A DNA stretch of 36,922 bases from Chloroflexota bacterium (GCA_012522475.1 JAAYKH010000003.1:1-36922); one strand, 5' to 3'. Positions 1 to 8,019 are shown, counted from the stretch's first letter. The notes: a model not told the origin generated them from the letters alone. Translations and numbers: made by a program.

Positions 1-480
1 GGGGATCAGGCGTGTTTCAATGTGCTCTTGTACAGATTGAAGTGCCTTTTCAAAGTTGGCATTCTCCCGTTCCATCTTATTGATCAGAACCATTCTGGGA
101 ATGTTGAACTCTTCGCTGTACTGCAGCGCCATTTCCGTTCCCACCTCAAGGCCAGCAACAGAATCCGCGAGGATTAGCGTACCATCAGCCACCCGCATGG
201 CAGAGATAACCTCACCGATAAAATCGGTATAACCCGGGGTATCGAGTAAATTGAGTTTGACGCCATTGTATTCAACGGGCACAACAGCGGCAAAGAGCGA
301 GATTCCACGTCGAACTTCTTCCTCGTCAAAGTCGGAGATTGTTGAACCATCCTCAACCTGACCCATGCGCGTGGTCCCGCCGGTGAAATTCACCAGGGCT
401 TCGACCAGCATGGTTTTTCCCGAGCTGCTATGAGAAGCCAGGGCAATATTACGGATTGATTCGGTTTTATATTCTTTCAT
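1..480 (-). CDS. EF-G-like translation GTPase, N-terminal part (cut by window edge)
   Basis: The first 160 residues read open to the window edge, so the C-terminus is missing. The GTPase motifs are visible: a P-loop ending SSGKT at residues 19-23, switch II DTPG at 80-83 and NKME at 134-137. The P-loop and switch I (DFDEEEVRRGIS, about residues 50-61) differ from canonical EF-G, which has AHIDAGKT and an ERGIT motif. They resemble the EF-G-like paralogue group often annotated as FusA2 or EF-G-like protein. The role of that group in translation is less certain than that of EF-G itself. The start ATG at 480 begins MKEYKTESIRN, which matches the usual short N-terminus before the G domain. Confidence 0.9.
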   Translation of the reverse strand, partial: MKEYKTESIRNIALASHSSSGKTMLVEALVNFTGGTTRMGQVEDGSTISDFDEEEVRRGISLFAAVVPVEYNGVKLNLLDTPGYTDFIGEVISAMRVADGTLILADSVAGLEVGTEMALQYSEEFNIPRMVLINKMERENANFEKALQSVQEHIETRLIP

Positions 481-924
481 TTAAGAGACCTTCCTTGCGT
501 ATAAAAATTTCTGATGATAATGTCATGATGCAAAGCTTCATTTTAAGCCAAGAGCTCATAAAAGTCAAAAATTTAAAGGGGAGTGTTACTGCCAAGATGT
601 TGCGTATTCATGGACAAATGGGACATTCCATACAGAGGAATAATATCCGCCAAAGCCCTGGACCAAGGGTGATTTGGATGATAAAGACAAAACAAAAGAG
701 ATTCTTCCTAAAGCTAATTACTATCCTTTTTGCAAATATTTTTTGATCCTCCTTGTACTTGGCTTGTTTAACGTATGAAAAGGCTTGAAAGTCGATTGCC
801 TCAAAAATGTCTTATGACGACATAAGCCCAATATCACCTAAATGCCTTTGAATAAGTTCAAACGCACCTGAGACAAAGATACCTACCACGCATGCTATGT
901 GAACAAGCAGGGTATCGTCCAGAA
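481..924. other. Intergenic stretch without a supported gene
   Basis: This AT-rich region lies between the EF-G-like gene and the transposase remnant. Open frames are present on both strands, including one of 96 codons on the plus strand. They have no ribosome-binding site, no recognisable motif and low-complexity composition. I see no gene, repeat array or convincing RNA here. Confidence 0.6.
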
Positions 925-1136
925 ATGATGACAACATGGCAAGCCATAAGACAACAACGACTTTCTGGAAGACAAGCAGCCAAGGTATTAAGGCTTTCAC
1001 GAGTTATTCTGTACCGCTAACAGGCTGGTTAGAAAGCGAAGAATTCAAGGAATTAGAACAATACAAGCGTAAGCCCAAGTATGTGTGGCAACGCCAGTGG
1101 GGGCTGAAAGTATTTGTGTTATCTCATATGCATTGA
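925..1136 (+). pseudogene. Degraded N-terminus of an integrase-type (DDE) transposase
   Basis: From ATG 925 the frame reads MMTTWQAIRQQRLSGRQAAK and continues to LRLSRVILYR, then hits a stop at 1018. This is the helix-turn-helix start typical of IS481/IS3-like or integrase-core transposases (pattern SGxQAAKxLxxSRxTLYR). Another frame then carries GWLESEEFKELEQYKRKP and KYVWQRQWG, which resembles the linker that follows (RRPKRVxxxQWSPEL). It ends at 1136. The match is therefore split by a frameshift, and the DDE catalytic domain is absent. No inverted repeats or target-site duplication could be identified. The family assignment is by pattern recognition only. Confidence 0.5.
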
Positions 1137-1149
1137 ACCCATACAAAAC

Positions 1150-1178
1150 TTGACACAACCCCCCTCTTACAATACAAT
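1150..1178 (+). promoter_or_regulatory. Sigma-70 type promoter of the deoR gene
   Basis: A perfect -35 box TTGACA at 1150-1155 is followed by a 17-bp spacer and a -10 box TACAAT at 1173-1178. It predicts a 5' leader of about 57 bases before the regulator's ATG at 1242. This is the best consensus promoter in the window and probably drives the regulator and possibly the downstream PTS genes. Confidence 0.7.
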
Positions 1179-1241
1179 ATCGACAATAGAAGCTTGCGAT
1201 ATTATATTAAACCATAACCTGTTCCGAAACCTGTTAATGTA

Positions 1242-2006
1242 ATGCTTACAGAAGAGCGCAGAGCACTAATTCTCAGAAAAATCAATGAAAACCAGTTCGT
1301 TCAGGTAACCGACCTGGCAGACAAATTTGGTGTCACTCAGGTCACAATCCGCCGAGACCTAGACACTTTACATGAAGATGGCCTTTGCATCAGAAAACAT
1401 GGGGGGGCAATCTCGAATAAACCTGGCGTGATGCTTGAAATGCCCTATAATATTAAACGACATGAAATGGTGGCGGAAAAACATAGAATCGCTAAATATG
1501 CTATCGACCTGATTAACGATGGTGAAACTTTTATCCTTGATTCCGGTTCTACTATATACGCTTTAGCACTTTTACTCAAAACAAAAGTTCGTATTACTGT
1601 AACAACCAATGATTTAATGATCGCTATAAAATTGGCAGAAAACCCCAAAATAAATCTAATCTGTACTGGCGGCATGGTCCGTGCATCTGTTTATTCTTTA
1701 GAAGGCAGCCTTACAGAAACCGTCATTCATAATATGCGCGTTGATAAAACATTTTTGGGCGCCGATGCCATCTTTCAAGATGGCACTGTTTCAAACGTTA
1801 ACATGCAGGAAGTTAACATCAAAAGAGCGATGATCAAAGCGAGTGACCAAACGATACTCTTAGCAGATTCATCTAAATTTTCAAAGAAGGGTTTTTATAA
1901 AATTTGTGATCTGAAAGATATCGATATCCTTATCACCGATAAGGGCATTTCGGAGGAAGTCTTAGAAATGATTCAATCCTATCCTTTGGAATGTGTCATT
2001 ATCTAA
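1242..2006 (+). CDS. DeoR/GlpR-family transcriptional regulator of the PTS locus
   Basis: The 254-residue protein has the full length of the family. An N-terminal winged helix-turn-helix spans about residues 3-57 (DLADKFGVTQVTIRRDLDTL, then HGGA), the classic DeoR signature. The C-terminal sugar-phosphate sensor domain (DeoRC) contains LDSGSTIYALA, TTNDL, CTGG and FLGADAI motifs. DeoR proteins repress carbohydrate operons and are released by a phosphorylated sugar intermediate. The gene sits directly upstream of the EIIC gene on the same strand, as sgcR or gatR regulators accompany their PTS loci. There is no clear Shine-Dalgarno before ATG 1242. Its inducer is inferred to be the polyol or sugar phosphate made by the neighbouring PTS. 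Confidence 0.93.
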   Translation: MLTEERRALILRKINENQFVQVTDLADKFGVTQVTIRRDLDTLHEDGLCIRKHGGAISNKPGVMLEMPYNIKRHEMVAEKHRIAKYAIDLINDGETFILDSGSTIYALALLLKTKVRITVTTNDLMIAIKLAENPKINLICTGGMVRASVYSLEGSLTETVIHNMRVDKTFLGADAIFQDGTVSNVNMQEVNIKRAMIKASDQTILLADSSKFSKKGFYKICDLKDIDILITDKGISEEVLEMIQSYPLECVII

Positions 2007-2033
2007 AACCAGGAAAGGACGGCCTTATTGGAT

Positions 2034-2051
2034 AAATAAAAGCGTTTATTT
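2034..2051. promoter_or_regulatory. Short palindrome upstream of EIIC, possible operator
   Basis: AAATAAA and TTTATTT arms flank AGCG, making a perfect 7-4-7 inverted repeat between the deoR stop and the EIIC start. Position and symmetry would suit a DeoR operator or an mRNA hairpin. The AT-rich composition makes chance a real possibility. Confidence 0.3.
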
Positions 2052-2094
2052 CTAAAATTACCGTTTTTTATTTGATTTTATTTAGGAGGTTAAT

Positions 2095-3375
2095 GTGAAT
2101 TTTGTTGAGATTTTAGGCAGCATTTCTGACTTTTTGATGGGTTTAGGTATTCCCGTTCTGCTGCCCCTGATCATTATTGTTTTGGGCTTAATTTTCGGCC
2201 AGAAGTTTGCCACCGCTCTGCGCGCTGGTTTGACCTTTGGTGCTGGTTTTATTGCCCTGAACCTGGTTATCGCCCTGTTGATTGATAACATGGTGCCCGT
2301 CGTTAATAACCTGGTTGCTGATACTGGCACAAAACTGACCATCCTCGATGTGGGTTGGGGTGTTGCTGGTGCTATTTCCTGGGCAACCAAAGCAAGCGCC
2401 GTTGTCCTTCCCGTTGGTCTGCTGGTTAACTTCATTATGTTGGCATTCAAATGGACCAAGACTCTGGACGTGGATATCTGGAATTACTGGAACCAGGCTT
2501 TTACAGCTTCTGTGCTCTATCTCGTGACCGGTAGCTTTTTATGGGCCATCATCGGTGTTGTCGTCCACACTGTTTACGCTTTGAAAGTTGCGGATCACAC
2601 TGCTGAGCGAGTGCAGGAATTCTACGAACTGCCCGGTATCAGCATTCCCCATGGTTGGGCTGTTACCAGCTATCCCATTATCTTTGTGGTCAACTGGGTC
2701 CTTGATCGGATCCCCGGCATCAAAGATATTAAATGGGATCAAGGCGCCATTCAGGAGAAATTGGGCGTCTTCGGTGAACCGCTGATCCTGGGTACCATTC
2801 TTGGTATCGTTGTCGGCGCAGTTGGTGGTCTCTGGCGCGATCCTGTTGCTCTGATCACCCTGGGTGTCACCATTGGTACCGCAATGATCCTCATCCCGAA
2901 GATCATTGGCTTCTTCATGGAAGCTCTGACACCACTTTCACAGTCAGCTCGCGAATTCATGAGCAAGCGCTTCGCAGACCGAGAAATCTACATCGGTTTG
3001 GACTCCGCTGTTCTGGTCGGCCATCCCGTCACCGTTTCAGCCGCGATCATCTTGATCCCGCTTGTCCTTGGCCTGGCTTTCATCCTGCCTGGCAACAAGG
3101 TGCTGCCTTTCGGTGACCTGGCTTCCCTGTTCTATTTCGTAGCCTTTGTTCCTTTCATGACCAAAGGAAACCTGTTCCGCTCGATCATCTCCGGTCTGTT
3201 CATCATGAGCGTTGTGATGTACGTGCTGACCTCCTTCGGCCCTGCATTGACACAAATGGCTGTCGAAGTTGGTTACGAAATCCCGGCTGGTGCAGTTGAT
3301 ATCACCGGGTTATCTGCTGGTAACTGGGTTGCCTGGGTCGTTTACCAGGTCGCCCGCTTGTTCACCGGTGGCTAA
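2095..3375 (+). CDS. PTS galactitol-family permease, EIIC component
   Basis: This 426-residue integral membrane protein has about ten hydrophobic segments and is the transport channel of a phosphotransferase system. The IPHGWAVTSYPI segment (about residues 183-194), a 'DVGWG' region near residue 82 and the overall length match the GAT family EIIC (GatC/SgcC), which imports and phosphorylates galactitol, pentitols or related compounds. The start is GTG 2095, fixed by AGGAGG at 2084-2089 with a 5-base spacer; the overlapping ATG is out of frame and closed at once. It is the first structural gene after deoR. It is followed by a strong terminator, so it may be expressed more highly than the genes after it. 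The substrate cannot be read from sequence. Confidence 0.93.
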   Translation: MNFVEILGSISDFLMGLGIPVLLPLIIIVLGLIFGQKFATALRAGLTFGAGFIALNLVIALLIDNMVPVVNNLVADTGTKLTILDVGWGVAGAISWATKASAVVLPVGLLVNFIMLAFKWTKTLDVDIWNYWNQAFTASVLYLVTGSFLWAIIGVVVHTVYALKVADHTAERVQEFYELPGISIPHGWAVTSYPIIFVVNWVLDRIPGIKDIKWDQGAIQEKLGVFGEPLILGTILGIVVGAVGGLWRDPVALITLGVTIGTAMILIPKIIGFFMEALTPLSQSAREFMSKRFADREIYIGLDSAVLVGHPVTVSAAIILIPLVLGLAFILPGNKVLPFGDLASLFYFVAFVPFMTKGNLFRSIISGLFIMSVVMYVLTSFGPALTQMAVEVGYEIPAGAVDITGLSAGNWVAWVVYQVARLFTGG

Positions 3376-3389
3376 AATTTTATTAGATC

Positions 3390-3434
3390 GTCAAATGGAC
3401 ATGTCAGTTGGCATGTCCATTTGACCTTTTTTTT
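3390..3434 (+). terminator. Strong intrinsic terminator after EIIC
   Basis: A perfect 14-bp stem (GTCAAATGGACATG with CATGTCCATTTGAC) surrounds an 8-base loop and is followed by a run of T. It lies 15 bases after the EIIC stop, inside what otherwise looks like one operon, so it should reduce or end transcription before the dehydrogenase genes. Confidence 0.9.
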
Positions 3435-3520
3435 ATGATTGGTATTATTGTTTTTATTATGTCACTGTTTTAAATCAAGCTGTCCGAACAAAATCCCATA
3501 AGGAAAACAAGGCAAAGATA

Positions 3521-4570
3521 ATGAACTCAAAAAACACTATGAAGGTTGCGTATTATTATGACAACCACACTGTAAAAATTGAACATGAAGCTATCCCGGA
3601 ACCCGGAGCCGGTGAAATCCTGGTCCAAACCAAAGCCTGCGGTGTTTGTGTGGCCGATACAATGGAATGGTACCTTACAGGAAGAGCGCCGCTTACCTTA
3701 GGGCACGAGCCTACAGGTATTATCGCCAAACTAGGTGAAGGTGTGACCGGCTTTAAGGTTGGCGATCGGGTTGCTGTTCACCATCATGTACCCTGCTTAA
3801 TTTGTGAACATTGCCTCAAAGGCAATTTTACAATGTGTGACACCTTCAAAACCACGCATGTTAAGCCAGGCGGTTTCGCCGAATATTTTATTGCTTCAGC
3901 CTTACATGTTGAAAGGGAAACCCATTTATTACCAGACAGTCTCAGTTTTGAGGTGGGCACATTAATGGAACCCCTGGCATGTGTTATCCATGGCATCCGT
4001 AAAGCAAAGATTGAACCGGGCGATCGTGTAATCTTAATTGGAACAGGCGCCATGGGATTAATGTTTATCCAAGCGCTTCATTATTATGGTGTGCGTGATC
4101 TGATTGTTTATGAAATGCTTGATTGGCGCAAACAAAAGGCAGAAGAGTTTGGCGCACCGCATGTATTTACACCGTTTCAAAATGTCGGTGAAGAAATCGA
4201 ACGTGTAGCCAGCGTCTTTTCAAAGCCTGGTGCTGAAAAAGTGATTGTCGCAGCCAAAGATCTGAGCGCGATGCGGATGGGTATGCAATTAGCAGCCAAA
4301 GGCGGCACGATATTATTCTTCGCAACCCCTCACCCGGATGAATGGATTGAATTGTTCCCGTCAAAGGTATTCTTTGACGAGCTGACACTCACTGGAAGTT
4401 ACTCTGCCGACCACCTAGATACGCGTATTGCGATCAACTTATTATCCAATGGCGCTGTTGATGGTGAAGCTCTGATCACCCATCGTCACCCACTAGAGAA
4501 TCTTTCAGATGCAATTTTAAGGACCGCAGGAAGAGAACAGGGCCTTAAAAATGTGATCGTGTTTGATTAA
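3521..4570 (+). CDS. Zinc-dependent medium-chain dehydrogenase (polyol- or sugar-phosphate dehydrogenase type)
   Basis: The 349-residue MDR-family enzyme is expected to oxidise an alcohol group with NAD(P). Catalytic zinc ligands are visible at C43 (CGVCVADT) and H62-E63 (GHE). The structural zinc lobe has four cysteines at 92, 95, 98 and 106. A Rossmann segment (VILIGTGAMG, about residues 175-184) binds the cofactor. In GAT-family PTS operons an MDR enzyme such as GatD oxidises the incoming polyol phosphate to a ketose phosphate. The position after EIIC suggests the same job here (inference). ATG 3521 is taken as the start; an in-frame ATG at 3539 (MKVAYYYD) is possible. Confidence 0.88.
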   Translation: MNSKNTMKVAYYYDNHTVKIEHEAIPEPGAGEILVQTKACGVCVADTMEWYLTGRAPLTLGHEPTGIIAKLGEGVTGFKVGDRVAVHHHVPCLICEHCLKGNFTMCDTFKTTHVKPGGFAEYFIASALHVERETHLLPDSLSFEVGTLMEPLACVIHGIRKAKIEPGDRVILIGTGAMGLMFIQALHYYGVRDLIVYEMLDWRKQKAEEFGAPHVFTPFQNVGEEIERVASVFSKPGAEKVIVAAKDLSAMRMGMQLAAKGGTILFFATPHPDEWIELFPSKVFFDELTLTGSYSADHLDTRIAINLLSNGAVDGEALITHRHPLENLSDAILRTAGREQGLKNVIVFD

Positions 4571-4619
4571 TGCTGACCAATTCGAAATATTGTTTTAACA
4601 ATTAGTAAAGGAGCCAGAC

Positions 4620-5363
4620 TTGGCATATTCAATAGACCTCAGCGAAAAAGTCGCTATCGTTACCGGTGCCGCAAAAGGAATCGGTAAAGCAACTGCAAAA
4701 ATCCTTGCGCAAGCTGGGGCACAGGTTGTAATTGACGATATCCTCCCGGAAGAGAACATGCAAGATGTGTTGGATGAGATCGAAACGGTAGGACTACGTC
4801 CGTTTTACATCCAGGCAGACATTTCAGAAGAAAAAGGCGCAGAAGATTTGATTAAATCAACCACTGATCAATTTTCCCGCCTTGATATCCTCGTTAATAA
4901 TGCTGGCGTAGTTGCCGATTGGGACAAAAGCTACGCAGTTCACGTCAAAGGCTTATATAACTGTTCCAACTACGCTAAAGACGCCATGCAAGCAACGGGC
5001 AACGGGCGAATTGTCAATATCTCCTCCACGTGTGTTCATTCAGGCGGCACCGGGATCCCTCAATATGTGGCTACGAAAGCCGGTGCCTACTCACTCACGC
5101 GGTATTTAGCCCGAACATATGCCTCGTTGGGTATTTTAGTAAATGCGGTCATGCCGGCGGTAATAATGAGCGACATGATTATGACGCGCTACAGCAGTGA
5201 AGAAGAGATGATTAAACATTACGAGCAAATTATGCCCATAGGCCGAATTGGATATCCGGAAGATGTTGCTAACGTTGTCCTTTTTCTCTGCTCAGAACTA
5301 TCAAGCTTCCTAACCGGACAGGTGATCGTTGCCGACGGCGGAAGAATGCATATTGGAATTTAA
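4620..5363 (+). CDS. Short-chain dehydrogenase/reductase (SDR), classical type
   Basis: The 247-residue protein is a typical classical SDR. It has the cofactor motif TGAAKGIG (15-22), an aspartate at the end of strand 2 (VVIDD, about 39-40) that favours NAD over NADP, NNAG (93-96), and the catalytic serine region ISST with Y149-K153 (YVATK). The C-terminal GQVIVADGG motif is also standard. The start is TTG 4620, set by AAAGGAG six bases upstream. It lies 49 bases after the MDR gene and 12 bases before the M42 gene, so all three are probably cotranscribed. It probably carries out a second oxidation or reduction in the catabolism of the PTS substrate. The exact substrate is unknown. Confidence 0.9.
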   Translation: MAYSIDLSEKVAIVTGAAKGIGKATAKILAQAGAQVVIDDILPEENMQDVLDEIETVGLRPFYIQADISEEKGAEDLIKSTTDQFSRLDILVNNAGVVADWDKSYAVHVKGLYNCSNYAKDAMQATGNGRIVNISSTCVHSGGTGIPQYVATKAGAYSLTRYLARTYASLGILVNAVMPAVIMSDMIMTRYSSEEEMIKHYEQIMPIGRIGYPEDVANVVLFLCSELSSFLTGQVIVADGGRMHIGI

Positions 5364-5375
5364 AGGATGGTAATT

Positions 5376-6482
5376 ATGTTAAATAAAAATTGGGTTGAGG
5401 AACTTAAACACCTAACTTCTATCCCCGCGTTATGCGGAATGGAGGACCGTTTGGTTACAGAAATGGTCAAACGGTTTAAAAAAATGACAGATGATGTCGT
5501 CGTAGACTACCTTGGAAATGTAACTGCTACATTCAAGGGCAAAGACGAGAGCGAGCCGACCCTGTTGGTGTTTGCTCACATGGACGAACTCGGGTTGATG
5601 GTCACTAAGATTGAAGACGACGGTTTCCTGCGTTTTGATCGGATCGGCGGCGTGCCAGAGAAGACCCTGCGCGGCCAGTTTGTGGAAGTGCATCCCACAG
5701 ATGGTGGTGATCCTATCACCGGCTTTATTGGCACACATGCCCACCACCTGACGCCCAGTGATGTCAAAATGGTCGTTCCGACCACCGATAAGATGTATAT
5801 TAATATCGGCATGGAAAGCAAGCAAGAGGTGCTGGATGCAGGTATTAATATTGGCAGTGGTGTTACTTACCTCCCAGACTTTAAAGAAATCGGGGCGCAC
5901 CAGGTCACCTGTAAAGCCATGGATAACCGCGTGGGATTACTGTTATTGCTGGCACTGGGTGAACACCTGACGAAAAACCAGCCTAAGGGTACCGTGTACC
6001 TGGTTGCGTCAGTACAAGAGGAATTCAGTATCCGCGGCATCATGCCGGTGTTTACCCGCTTGCAACCGACCGCATCCATCTGCCTTGAAATTACCAGTGC
6101 GTGCGACACGCCGGACTTGAACCTGCGTTACGATATCCGCCTGGGCGGCGGCCCTGCCGTACTTCAAATGAACTTCCACGGACGCGGCACTTTAGCTGGC
6201 CTGATCCCTCATCCGAACTTCCGTCGGTTTATGGAAAAAACCATTCTCGATCTGGGGTTCCCGCTGCAAAGGCAGGTTATCATTGGCGAGATCACAGAAG
6301 ACGCGTTCATGGTTACCACTGGCAATTACGGCGTTGCTTTTGGACATCTTTCCATTCCCATGCGCCACTCTCATTCACCCGTGGAAACTTGCGACAAAAG
6401 AGATATCGAGCAAGGCATGCGCTCTCTGATTGAGATGGTCGATCGTTTTGATAGCTCTTTGAATTTAGAGCGCGGTGTGTAA
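5376..6482 (+). CDS. M42-family metallopeptidase, SgcX-like
   Basis: The 368-residue protein has the M42 (glutamyl aminopeptidase / deblocking aminopeptidase) fold. Metal and catalytic residues are visible: H68 and D70 in AHMDELG, D183 in AMDNRVG, the glutamate pair E215-E216 in VQEEFS, E238 in ICLEIT (usually Asp), and H333 in the HSPVE motif. Members usually form cytosolic oligomers that trim peptides. In the E. coli sgc operon a member of this family (SgcX) also sits among PTS genes, so the link is conserved but unexplained. A role on a glycopeptide or an acylated sugar is conceivable but unproven. ATG 5376 is preferred because AAAGG lies nine bases before it. ATG 5367 touches that site directly. 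Confidence 0.88.
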   Translation: MLNKNWVEELKHLTSIPALCGMEDRLVTEMVKRFKKMTDDVVVDYLGNVTATFKGKDESEPTLLVFAHMDELGLMVTKIEDDGFLRFDRIGGVPEKTLRGQFVEVHPTDGGDPITGFIGTHAHHLTPSDVKMVVPTTDKMYINIGMESKQEVLDAGINIGSGVTYLPDFKEIGAHQVTCKAMDNRVGLLLLLALGEHLTKNQPKGTVYLVASVQEEFSIRGIMPVFTRLQPTASICLEITSACDTPDLNLRYDIRLGGGPAVLQMNFHGRGTLAGLIPHPNFRRFMEKTILDLGFPLQRQVIIGEITEDAFMVTTGNYGVAFGHLSIPMRHSHSPVETCDKRDIEQGMRSLIEMVDRFDSSLNLERGV

Positions 6483-6804
6483 CCAGAAGTCTTTTTCGGC
6501 TAAGAATGGTTTTCGTTAACCTGTGAACTAAGCTGACATTGACAAAATAAACAGATATAGGACATTTCATCGACCGATCTCTCTAATGACTATAGGATCC
6601 CTTGGGCTGCCTGGTAAAGCGATGCTCAAACCTCATCGGGCTCAGGGTTAAAATTATCAACCCACGCAAGTGAGATCGGTCTTTGAAGACCAAATACAGG
6701 GCTGGCCTTGATTGCTCAACGCATAAGTCCGTAATCGACAAGTGGTTTTAATAACGACAAATCTTGGTGAACACAGCCAATAAGAAAGATTGTGATCATT
6801 AAAA
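6483..6804 (+). promoter_or_regulatory. Leader region between M42 and epimerase genes, with a long-range inverted repeat
   Basis: This 322-base gap carries no gene. It holds a perfect 9-base inverted repeat, ACCGATCTC at 6573-6581 and GAGATCGGT at 6672-6680, which would close a 108-base structure. Inside it a small hairpin GGGTT/AACCC can form. This is the arrangement of a structured RNA leader, but I could not match it to a known riboswitch class. Confidence 0.35.
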
Positions 6805-7452
6805 ATGATAAAAATTGCCCCATCGATCGTTTCTGCACCTCTGTTAACCATTGGGTCGGTAATTAAAGAGCTTGAAATTGCCGGCGCAGATTTTATTCAT
6901 TTCGATATTGAAGATGGTTACTTTGTACCGGTCATGAATTTAGGTGCCAAAATGATCAAAGACTTGCGCCACCTCACCAATTTACCCTTTGATGTGCACC
7001 TGATGATGGCTCAACCGGAATGGATTATCCCAGTTATGGCTGACTACGGCGTGGATCGCTTGTCAGTCCATTACGAAGCCTGTCCCTACCCCCGGCGTAC
7101 GCTTAAGAAAATATGCGATCATGGTATGCAAGCGGGCTTGGCATTCAACCCGGCAACCCCTATCCCAGATTTGCATTTTTGTTTGCCCTACCTCTCGTTT
7201 GTTGTCTTGCTAACCACAGAACCTGAAGATTGGTCTGGTGATTATTTGCCGTCGGTATTGGAAAAAATGCGGGAAAACAAAAGTAAATACAAACATTTAG
7301 AATGGGTTGTTGATGGTGGTGTGAGCAGTGAAAACATTCATCAAGTGTGGTCAGCAGGTGCAAACACTGTTGTCTCGGGTCGAGCGGTGTTTGAAAACAA
7401 CGCCATCAAAGAAAATATCATCGCGATGAAGGAAAAATGTCACAACAATTAA
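6805..7452 (+). CDS. Ribulose-phosphate 3-epimerase-like protein (SgcE/Rpe family)
   Basis: The 215-residue TIM-barrel protein belongs to the Rpe family, which interconverts ribulose 5-phosphate and xylulose 5-phosphate. It has APSIVSA at the N-terminus, HFDIEDGYFVP with metal ligands H32 and D34, H65 in FDVHLMM, and D170 in VVDGGVSSEN. The usual NPGFGGQ loop of true Rpe is replaced by EPEDWSGDYLP around residues 139-149, so the substrate may differ, as in the Rpe-like enzymes AlsE and SgcE. No Shine-Dalgarno is obvious before ATG 6805. The next gene (EIIA) starts eight bases after the stop, showing cotranscription. The context implies a step in using the PTS product. Confidence 0.85.
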   Translation: MIKIAPSIVSAPLLTIGSVIKELEIAGADFIHFDIEDGYFVPVMNLGAKMIKDLRHLTNLPFDVHLMMAQPEWIIPVMADYGVDRLSVHYEACPYPRRTLKKICDHGMQAGLAFNPATPIPDLHFCLPYLSFVVLLTTEPEDWSGDYLPSVLEKMRENKSKYKHLEWVVDGGVSSENIHQVWSAGANTVVSGRAVFENNAIKENIIAMKEKCHNN

Positions 7453-7460
7453 GGAAAAAC

Positions 7461-7952
7461 ATGAGCACAAACACAGAAGATAATTTTTTAGATATCATGC
7501 TGATTGAAGAAGAAAATTTCTTCATCAAAAGCGAGGCGAAAACTTATCAGGAAATCATCAAGGAATTAGGAGAGCATTTATTTTCAAAAGGTTATGTGAA
7601 AGATACATTCACACAGGCCGTATTAGACCGGGAAGAAGCTTACCCGACCGGGCTGCAAGCACCTGGCGGTGGGGTTGCTATCCCACATACGGATTCTGAA
7701 CATGTGATCACCTCGGCGTTGAGCATTGCCACGCTTGACGAGCCGGTTGATTTTCATGTGATGGCGGAACCGGACAAAATTGTCCCGGTCTCGGCCGTTA
7801 TGATGCTTGCCGTTGCTGACCCCGAAAAAGTGATCCCGGTTCTCCGCAAGGTGATTTCCATCGTTCAGGACGCTGAGGCGATTAAAAATTTAATTAATTC
7901 GGTAAGCAAGGAAGAAGCCAAACAAATTGTAATCGACCATATCACAGCATAA
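7461..7952 (+). CDS. PTS EIIA component (fructose/mannitol EIIA fold, used in GAT systems)
   Basis: The 163-residue cytosolic phosphocarrier takes phosphate from HPr and hands it to EIIB. The phosphorylated histidine is H76, in the hallmark GGGVAIPHTDSEH. The upstream motif LDREEAYPTGLQ is typical of PTS EIIA type-2 domains. ATG 7461 was chosen because AAGGA precedes it by seven bases; an earlier in-frame ATG at 7437 lies inside the epimerase gene. Galactitol-family systems use this EIIA type together with EIIB and EIIC subunits like those in this locus. Confidence 0.92.
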   Translation: MSTNTEDNFLDIMLIEEENFFIKSEAKTYQEIIKELGEHLFSKGYVKDTFTQAVLDREEAYPTGLQAPGGGVAIPHTDSEHVITSALSIATLDEPVDFHVMAEPDKIVPVSAVMMLAVADPEKVIPVLRKVISIVQDAEAIKNLINSVSKEEAKQIVIDHITA

Positions 7953-7990
7953 ACCATTTTGTTTTAAAAGAGCTTGTTCCTGTTAAATGT

Positions 7991-8019
7991 TTGAATGACA
8001 GGCAAAAATACATTATAAT
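7991..8019 (+). promoter_or_regulatory. Promoter ahead of the EIIB gene
   Basis: TTGAAT at 7991-7996, a 17-bp spacer and a perfect TATAAT at 8014-8019 lie in the 131-base gap between EIIA and EIIB. EIIB could therefore be transcribed on its own, ending at the terminator at 8437. Confidence 0.6.

Noticed and set aside
456-746. Plus-strand open frame of 96 codons overlapping the EF-G-like start
   Set aside because: It overlaps the 5' end of the EF-G-like gene on the other strand, lacks a ribosome site and has no protein-like motif.
812-1000. Minus-strand 62-codon hydrophobic frame that could be a small membrane protein
   Set aside because: It is antisense to the transposase remnant, whose family pattern is better supported, and it has no ribosome site.
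5430-5900. Long minus-strand frame of 156 codons
   Set aside because: It lies wholly inside the M42 peptidase gene on the other strand, which has clear catalytic motifs. It is a shadow frame.
6539-6567. TTGACA at 6539 as a promoter for the epimerase gene
   Set aside because: No acceptable -10 box lies 16-18 bases downstream.
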